From Parelaphostrongylus tenuis (Eukaryota > Nematoda > Chromadorea > Rhabditida > Metastrongylidae), in assembly GCA_019055375.1 (NCBI GenBank), contig JAHQIW010000631.1, positions 37,267 to 101,266 on the forward strand: a DNA stretch of 64,000 bases, read 5' to 3'. The translations under genes were made by a program, and so were the position numbers. This document shows, piece by piece, positions 36,501-48,500 of this stretch (the stretch's first letter is position 1; the number at the start of each line of letters is the position of its first letter). Below the pieces are notes generated by a model that was given only the letters and a program-made list of their open reading frames with translations, was not told the DNA's origin and searched no databases.

Positions 36501-39500
36501 CCTGATAGATCATCGATTGAAACTAATTTTTCAGGAAGCCAAGATTCGAATCTTGCAACATAAAAGTCGAGGAAACGGCTTATTTATGGTGCGAGACTCG
36601 AATCTGTTCATAGGTGACTATTCGTTGACGATTCTTCACGATGAAAAAGTTCACCATGTTCGTATCAAGACGAAGATTATAGACAGTAAGCCTTTTTCTT
36701 ACACATTATTCAAGATCAGTCATAGAGTTACAGCCTAATTGTTCATGTCTAATGTACACTGTTTTGTATAGACCTTGTAGAAATGCTTTAATACGTAATA
36801 GCACATACCCATTCATTCTCCTTACCACTATTATTTTTGGAATTGAATTTGGCCAGTTCAAGTAATGCTGGCACCTATACGGTAGTTATCAAATAAATCT
36901 AGAGGATCACGCAAAATTGACGTTGGTTCATTTGTCGTAGCAGAGCTATTGCAACTGTTCTTTCCGCTCTTCTGCATGTTACTCATCACAGTTCTATGAG
37001 GACGTTTTGTCTTACTTTGTCGTTTTTTTAGGAGGTAACAGGGGTAGCAATAGTCAGCTTACGCAACTTACTTTCAGCTTCGGTAGCTCTGTTGGAGAAC
37101 TCCCACTTTGCAACGTAGCTGCGTATTATATGCCGTAATATATCATTCAGTTACTGTCATGCTTTAGAACAAAAAGGATCCTTATTTGGTGCTTGGTCGA
37201 GTACAGAGTTGATATAGTAAATAAGGAGCTAGAATGTTTTCAGAGGAGAAAAAGTACTACTTCATGGAAAACAAGTTGTGCGACACTCTGTACGAGCTGG
37301 TATCTCACTACACTCGTCACTATCTCACCACTCCGACGTTCAGAATGGTTCTCACCACACCTTGTCCACAACCTCAGCCCCATCTGGACCAACCGTGAGA
37401 TTTGAACTTATTTTTGTTCAGCTGACGTACAAGCACTGCAGCTGGGATTTTACAAGTATTCAGAAGCAAGAATTTTGATTAGCCCGAAAAGTATCTATGT
37501 TATCATCACAATGGTTTACTTTATCAGCGAGAGACCCATACTGTATAGATTAAGAATAACGCCCTGCACATAGTACCTTAGAAAAAAGATGTTTCCGCTC
37601 AGGTGGTTTTCGGAGACAGCTGACAAGGATAAAGCGGAGGCATTGCTCAGCCAAGTGCCTGAAGACGGTGCCTTTCTTCTAAGATACTCAGGAAGCGACA
37701 AGAGCGTATTCGTACTGTCAATCAGGTTTGCAATTTTATTAAATCATATTCTTATAAGTTCATATAGAAGCAAATTCTTATAAGATCTCTTACACTATTG
37801 GTTATTCGCTATTTTAGCTATTTCATAATTTTATAGTATTGACGTTTGTGAGTTCTGTGAGTCTTCAAACAGAATAATTCTAGGGTAGATGGAGAGATTT
37901 GGCACTACCGCCTGAAACGAGATGGACGCATCTTCGTTGTGAATCAAACAATGTTCGAAAATTTAAATCAATTAGTGGATTATTATCGTATTCGGGAATT
38001 TGTTCGTGGCATATCGCTCAGCCTTCCAGTAAACGAGGCGACTCTCAGCTCAACCTTGGGGGATATCGAAATCGCTCGAGGAAGTTATCAAGAATTGTCT
38101 CAACTCGACGAGAAGGTATAGTTCAACAGTAAATTCAAGCTGCAATGATAACTGCTGTGAACTTTGAACCTATAGACGGGATTATCTTATGTCATTTCTT
38201 TCAAAGAGAATTGAGTGGTGAACAAAAACACGACCTCAGGCGGGAATCGAACCCACGTTTCATCCTATCCGGGGACGCGTGCTCTACCACTACACCACTG
38301 AGGCACATTTTTCCGACCACTCATTCTTCAACATCTCAATGTTAGCTATCAGCCACCAACCTTTGACAGGTTTGGTCGGGTATGCGATTTCGCTTTATAA
38401 ACCCAGTTGAGCTGACAGCTATTCTAATTATTAAGAATGAAGAATGAGTGGTCGGGCAAATATGCCTCAGTGGTGTAGTGGTAGAGCACGCGTCCCAGGA
38501 TAGGATGAAACGTGGGTTCGATTCCCGCCTGAGGTCGTGTTTTTGTTCACCACTCAATTCTCTTAGAAGTATTCAAAACATCATAAAAGTGCGAAATGCA
38601 CTAAAAATACTATCAATATCATTTCTTTCAATTTTTACTCAGCTTGACTTGAACCTATGTTCTCAAGTATTTTTTCTTTTTTCAACCACCAGTCTTGAAA
38701 ACACATGAGCCGACTATCTACAAACCTCGACATTGATCATACATTGATCATTATCTTCATGAGAAGATTGTTGAGGAGAATAATTCAGGCTAAAATCTGC
38801 TGACGTTTCGGCGGTTCCGGCTTGTTAAGACCCTGAAGGAGTGAAATTGATATGCAATCCGCTTAAACACATTCATAATCCATGCCATGCAACAAGCAAA
38901 TATTTAGTCACATGGTAAATGGCTTCTTTTGAATACTCACCAATCTGTTGCTAGAAGGTCCTTCAATTATTGTTGGAGAACAACCGAACAGAGTCTTGCA
39001 CAAGCGAGGTTGGTACCTGGCTCAAATTAAGATTCCGATCTGAGGTATGGCGCGAGCACACGTGGTGACGAGGCACTCATCCTTGCGGTTTACTTTAGAG
39101 GTTTTTGGCATTTATCCAAAAGGCTTCGTATGTCCTACCTCACTTAGTGAGTGTTTAGTTGAATTTTAAGTTTACTTGGTAGGTTTCTCATTAGAACGCA
39201 GTGATCTACCCATTTTGATAATGTATTCTGCACAATTCACAAGAGAGTAGATAAATCGTGCGCGAACTCATGCAATCATTGTCTCTGCCGTATGGACACG
39301 TTAAGCGATTTTCATTGGCGCATCGTGGTTGCAACTAAAAGGCGCCTTAGAGTGTTCGTTGGTATTTTGAATACTGCTATCGTCTTGTTAAAACCGCATT
39401 TTTTGAGCAACGTTTCATGGGTATGCTTGCTTCGCAGAAATGTACAGTGTGAATGGGATTTCATGTTTCGTTAGACTTATAGTATGGAGCATCACAACCT

Positions 39501-42500
39501 TTTTACTTTTCACCTGAAAAGACTGCGACTGTCTTGTAGTCATTAAAAATTGCTATTTTTTTATTAAGTGTAGAGATTCTTCTCAATCATTTAAGTTGAG
39601 CACTATGCAGAATATCCGATCTCAGGCAGGAATGAACTTGCGTTCCATCCATACCGTGGTATGAAAGAGTGGTAACAAAACCGTGACCTTGATGATGTAG
39701 TGTTACCTATGCCCTCGGTATAGGTGAAAGCAGGTTGAACTAATAGCTGGATCGAGTGATTGCATACCACTCAACGTTCTTAGATACATAACTTTGATCT
39801 CATAATAGCGATGGAGAAGCGAAATGGAGAAATGGAGAAGCGATAAAGTAGAAGAATTCATTCCTTCTCATGTTCTTTACTTGCACAGGCACTGGTAACT
39901 TCAGAAATTTTTTTTCACAAGCGTGCATCTTATGGATGATGGGTGAGGGGACGGTAATGATGCAGTACGTTTTAACTACTCTGCTTTCGGTAGCTTTTGC
40001 TAGTGTAGCGGTTTTTTGATAGGCTGATTTGAACGTTCGAAAACGTAATTTATCTCCGTGTATTAAGTTTCATGTGTTTTGGTTAATTATAACTGTGGGA
40101 AGTGCACGTCAGATTTACTCTTCGAGGATATGAAGTAGGCAGAACCATTGAAACGTCAGCAAATAATGTATTGAGTTGATCTTCTTAACAACCCCAAATA
40201 ATATTATAACACATATAAAAAATAGCAAGGTGAAAGAGAATTACAGACTTTGTCGCGCGCTCTTCGACCTTATCGTGGAATAGCGGAAGATGACCTTTCT
40301 TTTCCTGCGAATGCAATCATAACAGTACTTCGCAAGGAGGAGGCACTTTGGCTAGGTATTGTTAAAATTTCTAGTTCTTCCTAGGAGTTAAGAAAAGAGC
40401 TTGAAATACAGGTCGATACGGGTCTTCCATGGGCTGGTTCCCAGCTTCTTACGTTCAAGAAATTCTACCGTCGAAGAGTGCTAACAGCGAAGGTGGGTGG
40501 CGTTTCTTCTTTAACGTTCAGCCTGTTATCGTTGTTGAATAGGGTTCAATTTCTTGAAATGTAAATTTAAGTGATAACTCTTTTTATTTATGTAATAATT
40601 TTTGTTCTTATCATACTGTACAGGTGTCGAAAGGTTCAGGTAATTTAATCTGACTTTTCCATCAGTATGTGTGAACATATGCTGATAAGTAGTAAAACGC
40701 ATCTAGAAATTGGAGCGGGGCTCCTGCAGCATTTCGAAATGATTTCTCATCATCGGTTCGATATTGTTTTGCTTTAGGTAGTTTTGGCAGTACAGCGAAC
40801 TAATCAGTAAGGTAGCATATAGTGTTGTACTCATTATAAATCGTTATTATATAGTCTAATTTAACCCTTTAACTTTTGCTGTTTAAGATCTTTGTATTGA
40901 TTTGTTGCCAAAAATTTACCTTTATCCCGACGTTTCTCTTTCTCTGCTCGTTACGGTTTCCTCTCTGCTTGAACTCCATCAGACGTCGCACCAGACCACA
41001 TGGATCACCTTCTTTTTTCCTTTATCTTTGAATGACTCAATGTAGCACGTCCAGGAAATTTTAAGATATCGTGTCGTTAGCATGACATTGGAAAGCAACA
41101 CGAAAACTGCCCCCTTTTCTCAGATGTGGCACTAGCGCCTTAAGTTATGATCGAATTTGTTCTGCAAGTTGACAGTGCAAATGTTCAAATACTTTAGTGT
41201 GGTGATCTGATAGCATGATAACATATTTTAGCTTGTTATGAGGTCTGATATGTGCACTTATACAGTGCTAGACAAGCGCTGTTCTGTCCTTTCGGATCCG
41301 CAGTAGCACAGTCTCCTTCGGTTCAGCCAATCTCTTGGGTATATACCTCTATATAAGGAAGGAATCGACGCTGAGTAGTAGATCGCTACAAGTCAAGTGA
41401 CAAAATCCCCGACAACAGTGTGATCTTTTTATTATACTCTAGCAATTATTATCTTTAAATTCGACAGCTTCAATAAGCTTTGCTCAAAACAATATATAAT
41501 CTGGTAACATAACCTGAGCCTTTCATGAGGTCTTTCATGGCACTTATATAGTGCTGCAAGCGTCTTTCGCCATTACAGCCTCGTCAGTAGCACGCTGTCT
41601 TTCGGTTCAGCCAATTATTTGCAAGGAGGTAGGGCATATCAAGTAGGGGTATGCAGATTATATAGAGGCTGTAATACCGAAACACGTGCTTACCACTCTG
41701 TACAAGTGCCATAACAGACCTCATGAAAGGCTCAAGATGTGTTACCAGAAAATAAGTTAATCTATGTGTTTCACACTAATACATTTGCTTGTTAGAAATC
41801 CAGATATGTGAAGAACGGTTGTAAGAATTAAAGGAATCATCTAATATAAAATCACACTACTGCATTTTGTGTATGTCGACCAAGCTGAACCAGATTCTTT
41901 AAGAAATTACACCTCCAATCTTAACCAAGATCTAGACACACTAGTGTAGATTTGCCAGGAATGTAGAGTTTTGTGTCGATTGCTCATCTTATCTTTCTTT
42001 TTTGAAGGAGTGAAAGGGGGAAGGGGTTCTGAGGCGGAAAGAGTTCATCTCTCGTTCGAGGTCTTCTATATACAAATCTGGTTGTATAGTTATAATATCG
42101 TAACACTGCTACTAAAGCGACCAATCGAGAGTGTTTTTGATTTTTGTTGCTTTCTGTGTAATCATGTAGCAACGAGATATGGAACATCTTGAAGATGATC
42201 GAATTATCACAGTTTAGTTGCAGTTCTGTTACTTTTACCATGTAAATGCCTCCAAAACTGTCATCATTCAACTATCTAATACAACGTTTTCAGTCACAAG
42301 TACCTACAACACAATTGAACTTGCTGGGACGGTGATTGAACGGATCTCGGACGGCGAAAAGCAACATGTCATCAAGATCTCACAAAGTGCCCAACAATGG
42401 AGTGGGCAGCAGTGGCTTCTTGCCGCAAAATGTAGGTTAACAGCTTCTTTCGACCCTCAATTCTTCAAATTCTACTCAGACGTAATTATCGGCTGTTCGT

Positions 42501-45500
42501 CCCAAATACTAAACTTTGCCCGAGAATTTCAGCCGTTTCCTCGCATCTAGTTTCTTTTTATCTGGGCGTGAATTGGTGTTAATGGTGCTAGGCTCTTGAA
42601 TACTACAAAGATGACACAAGATGTAACATCGTTATTTTTAGCGGTTGAAGAAGCAGATGATTGGCAGAATCAATTATGGGATCTGACGAGGTCGGTGAAC
42701 GACAAAATAAGTGTGTTACGAACGAAGGAGAAAAGTGCCAGAATTGCCGCAGAGCTATCAAATCTTGTTGTTAGTAAGAGCTGTAACAGTTATAGCTATC
42801 GCTTTCATTGTTCCACCGAATCCAAAGTGGTTTTTCCGTTTCAGGTATACTGTCAAGCGGTGCCTTTTGATGCTGCTCATGTACAGACGGGATCGTTTTA
42901 CGAAATGTGTTCGTTTGTTGAGAACAAGCTCGACAAATTGATCGAGAAGGTCAGTCTGTGAACAATTGGATTCTACCCATAATATTCAGAAAAGTCCGTT
43001 TTCATAGTCAAACATTACTTTTTTGAAACATCTGCATCTGCCTTTGGATTCCTTTTTTCCACATTCCTCTCTTCAACGGTGTTTTGATTCTTTTGTGCAA
43101 AAAGGCTGAAACATAGTATTGGGTTGTCTTCATTCTCGCCTTCTCATTCTGACACTTTTCTTGATTAACTGTTATTTATTCAAGAAAAAACAACAAGATA
43201 TAATCAGCATCATAATTTATGATAAACAGCCGTTTGTTGAGCAGAGATCGGACACCTACCTCCCAGAAAGAATAGGCTGACGGTCTAAAGCGAAGTTTTT
43301 GAGCTGGTTGAAGTCTCAATTTTTCCTCCCGCGGATGCTGCTTCAGGACCCGGAAAAGGTGATAACCCGATGGGGCAACATCAGGGCTATACGGTGAGTG
43401 TGGTACCGTGGTACAGCCGAGTTTTTCTCCAAAATGTGATGAGTCCGACTTTGCACTGTGAGATTGTCAGCCATTGCATAGGTGTCACATCCATCGAGGC
43501 ATCGCATAAGCGGTAGCCTATCTCAATTAGATGGCGAAGAACGGTGCTGTGTCCGTATCAAGGTGTCTGCCCAAGTTTCTAGAACATTCTCTATCGTACC
43601 ACACCCTTTTGGCGATAACCCATTCTGATATGGAAAAAATTCTAAATAAAACAGCATTGCGACGGTAATAATAGGACATCCCAATATTTTATAATAGATC
43701 TTAGTTGTAAATCAACAACATGAGCCTTTGAAAAATCTGTGTATCATGTTTGTATCTGAGTTTTCAGCAAACAGAACTTTAATACGTACTTTCCTCTCAG
43801 GGTCTCGTTACTTTCAACATTCGGCAACTATCGAGAGTTTACCCACATGGTTCTCGGATAACTTCTGCTAATTATAACCCAGTACCGATGTGGAATGCCG
43901 GTTGTCATATGGTAAGCGGCCTTGCTCTATATACTCATGCCCATATGAGTCACATGCGAGTCACACCTGAGGATACACAAAGGTTCAAGTCACAAAGGAC
44001 TGGTTTGGCACTCGGCGTAAAGTGCTCATCATTGCACGAAAATTATGTATCGTTGTAAATAGGTTGATTTTTTCGTCCAGACAGAGTTCTGCATCCAGTC
44101 TTACTACAGGTAGCGTTGAATTACCAGACGGGTGATAAAGCAATGCAGCTCAATCAAGGAAATTCATGGGAAACGGGCGCTGCGGCTATGTGCTAAAGCC
44201 GGAGTATATGATCGATGAAAACTTTGATCCTCTTCATGGCGAAACGGTGAGTTGGAGCATTTCTATAGTCGAATGTTCTGCTGAGTAGTAATTTTGGAAC
44301 GCTCTTTCCAAGTTTGAGAATATTCTTTTTCCATTTTTACCTCTGTTCACGTTGATCATCGAGTTACTCGTGAGAGCTTCAATAAATTCGCTACTCATAT
44401 TTGTTCAAAACTAAAGCTGATCAGTGGCCTCATTTGCATCTGATGGGCACAGTGCGCATCGCAATCTTATACGTGATTTTTTTTTTGTTCTTGGCAAGAT
44501 CGTGGCACTGCATGCTACTGATTCCTATTAAATGACGCTTCGCTTTTCGATTGCAAATATTAATCTTCCTTCCTTGGGTGAACCCTCCTGGTGAAAATCC
44601 TTCCACGTTCTCTATTTCTCGTATTATGCACTAGCGTAACACCACAAACACGAGGAGGTGGTAAAAACGTAGGTGTTGAGTCACATACTAATAATTGAGT
44701 TCGAATAAGCAGGAAAGCTTGCCTGGTGAAAAAGTGTATTCTTCTGGAGTAAACATTTGCGTTATTTCACTAGTGGAGAATTCCTGTTCACAAAGTTATT
44801 GGCGTGCCGAGTTATCCGAAAAATTCGAGCAAGGCTTCGGAGAATATCGTTAGGTGCATATGACTTTGTAGCGTTGTCACGATAGGTGACGACATCGACG
44901 CCAATTCGGATTACAGTACAAGTGATCGCTGGACGACATCTGTCTCGTCGTGACAAACACAAGGGAATCTGCTCGCCATTTGTTGAGGTCGAACTCGTTG
45001 GCCTGCCATGCGACGAAAAAGTCTTCAAGACGCGCACTATTGGTTAGTTCCATAATCGAATTTTTGTCGTACATTGGAAGAGGTAGAAGATCATTGGAGA
45101 AAACACTCACCTTCTCGATGTTCAAGGGCTTGCTTATCTGGATTAATATAATTCATAATAATATGCGATGAAATAATATAGGAGTGAAGTGAAGCCCACC
45201 TTCGCATGACTTTTCTCTTAGCCTTCCATTTGTTTCCTAAGAGATAAGCGGCACTGCGAACGAAGAAAAAGCAAAACAAAGATGAGAATGCTGAAGTATT
45301 TCTCATTCCACTAACAATATTATTAAAAACAGCGTTTCCTGAATAGTATCAAGAGGTAATTTGTAGCGAATCATCTATTCAGTGTGAGTTTTTGATGTGT
45401 GGTAATAGTTGAGAGAATCAGATGTTTAATATCTCGCCATCAACTTTGGTTTTTGGAATTCACCAAGCATTACAAACGTCACAATGGTTTGCTACAAGTC

Positions 45501-48500
45501 GCAAGAGTTCCTTCCTGTTTTTTCTCATAATAGATCTGTCCTTCTCTCGGTAAATGGAAGAACAAAGTTTTGAATAGAACAAGTGTCCCGTGGATTGAGA
45601 AGATACATTAATTGATGAGATTCAGCGTCGAATGGGCTGAATCCAATATGGAATCAAACGTTCATGTTCGAGGTTATGTGCCCAGAGATGGCGTTGCTGA
45701 GGTTCTACGTCGAAGATGGCGACTTTGTCGGTCCAAAGACCGATCCATTCATAGGACAAGCCGTGTTTCCTTTGGATTCTATTCGTTGTGGTTGGTCTAT
45801 CTCTAGTCCTTACTTTGCTGCTATAGTGTTCAAAAAATTTTCGTAGTCGGTGTTCAACTTTGAATACAAATTGTGTGATATATGAAAGAAAACTATAAGA
45901 GTTGAGGTATTCAAATTCTTGAAAATTTGACAACATCGTCTCCTTATCAGAGAACAGCTGGTAATATTCTAAAGTTTCAAACAACAACAGTGCAAAGTAA
46001 GAAAAAACTCTGATTTGCCCGTTATGCATCGAAGATAATTCGTTGACTTATGTTAAGGACCGTCACAAACAAGTGTGGTTGTGCATATTATAAAGGATCT
46101 CTTGAAAAAGTCCCCATGAGACTGTCCAGTATCTAAAGACTGGTTTTCTATTGTCCATTATGTTTTGATTACTTGCTGAGCATTGCCTTTTTGCATTGTT
46201 TTCTACCACACTAGGAAATATGGTTGCCAACAAATTATGAAATTGATTTTCTTTCAAAAACATTCTCGAAAGGCGAAGTGTTATGATGGATGGATGTCTC
46301 GAACATTTGTACTGTTCACACCAACCGAGCAAAATTACTTAGGTTTTCGTTCTGTTCCGCTTCTGAATCAGTTCAGTGAAGAATTGGAACTGTCGGCCCT
46401 TCTCGTCGATGTTCAGATGATTGCCTTGGGGACTTTGGTTCCTATTCAGTCTGCTCATACTGTGTTACAGGTTTGTTATATTGCTTATGTAACCATTTAG
46501 CCTTTCCTAAACATGAAATGTGTTTTCTGTTGAAGTTTCTCGATCATATGGATCATCGGTAGTTCTATAGTTGTTCTTAATTTTACAGTCATTTCAACAC
46601 GAACAAAAAATGTTCAGCAGTTATTGTATATAATAACATTATTGCAGTCTTCTCGCATGGCCTCCGTTTTCCGATTGAAGGACCGTAAATTGAGGTCGTT
46701 TGATTCGTTATCTTCCTCGGCGTCACTGTCGTCTTTCTCACCACGAGAAGTCTGTCAGCGTGCGGGAGGCTCCTCATTGCCACAAGCTTCTGTGGATTCA
46801 CCGTCGTCATCCATAAGTAGCCTTGCATTGAGAAGAATCTCCGCTTTTCGGTCTCAGGACAGTGTCGACAGCGTTGAGTATGTTTTTTCGTAAAACTCTA
46901 CTTTATTTGTTTCGAGTGTTTTCTTAAGACCACGCTCAAATTTCTAAATCTGTCAATAATATTTTGAGCTAACATGTCGTGTGGTCTTTTTCGAGCACTT
47001 ACAGAGTCCGATACACATTTTTGGCCTTGACAGCGTCATTTGTTGGGCAGTACCCTACGTCTTAGCCAGTCCCATTAGGAAAGCTCATACCCCCTTACAT
47101 AGAATAGGCGATGACGTACCATGTACGCGTGATCCACAAAAAATTTGCACAGAAAGACCACATGACATGTTGGCTTGAAAAACAATTGTCACATATATTG
47201 ATTCGACCGTCGTCTCAAGAAAACACTCGAAACGATCGGTATGACACTTCATAAATATTAGCCAAGAGCAATCGAGTGTGCAACACTGCCGATCTAGTGA
47301 TTTTTTTTACTTGATGGCACATGTAAATGGTTCGTCGTCGCTTACTCTATGTAAGGGGGTAGGTTCTCCCAATAGGATTGGCTAAGACGAAGGTTGCTGT
47401 CCAACTCTTGGGCTGTCAAGGTCTGAACATGTGTATTGGGCTCTTTAAGTGCCCATAAAATACCACATGACAAGTTAGCTCAAAAACTAATTACATATCT
47501 TCTGTCTTTGTGCCACCTAGAGCTATTTAAACTGAGCACATTCGACAGAGTGGAAATTTTCCTCCTGCTTACATTAAACAATTAATACACTGCTGAAGAT
47601 TTTTCCACAGCATCCTTGGAAGGACTGATCTTCTACTCGCTCCATGCTTTCTATCATCTATCCCTTTCCAAATCTCAGTCGTTGATCTCTGTTTTCAAAA
47701 TGTGCTTACATATTTCCTAGTTTCCTCACTCCATTCGTCACAAACGTTCGAAAAAGAAGAAAAGCATTTATATTGCATATCTTAAAACGTCATTTGATCA
47801 CCTTGCCAATCCTTTATCGATGTGCCATGCTCTGCTCCATGCCATTGTAGTCATTGAATGCATAAGCATTTGCTCTCCACAATGACTTTCAGCTTACCGA
47901 ATCAGTGTTCTTATACTCTTAGACAGGTATGGAGGGCTGCAGTCGAGTGGTTGTGATGCTTGCTGCGGTGCAGTGCGAGGCTGATCCCTCACCCACAACA
48001 CTCTACGGCGGTCAACAATCAGCGCCCTATGAAACGCAGCAACTAGGCTGTCTTCAAAATTGCTAGAAGACGTCAACCAGTGATCTACAACGTTCAAGAG
48101 GAAGATGAAAAACGATGTGAATGAGAGAAATACTGGGATCTGTGCAATGAAAGGAAAAGAAAAGAAAACTATGACACGGATCAAATAAAAATAATAAAGA
48201 TAAAAAGAAAGATTTTGTATCCATTTGTAAAATTTGGAATGATAGTTTACCTGGCGAGGAAGCCAACATCCAGCCACATTACTAATAACCACTCACCACC
48301 GCTTTACAAGCAGTGTGACCCCATATTTTATTGTTTCTGCCACTTTGTTCCTCTTCCAATATCTGTCACCCTTATCTTTTTATTTCTTCGTTTCTGTTTC
48401 CCTATTAACGCTCTAGATTTTATGACTGTACTTCCTTGTTTTGTTTTGTTTTGTTTTTTTCCTTGATTTTTCCTCTTCTGACAAATCGTTTTCTTCACCG

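Noticed and set aside
38464..38536. Functional tRNA gene
   Set aside because: Acceptor and T arms and both promoter boxes look good, but the anticodon arm cannot form a 5-bp stem with a 7-base loop, and the sequence recurs inverted within a repeat.
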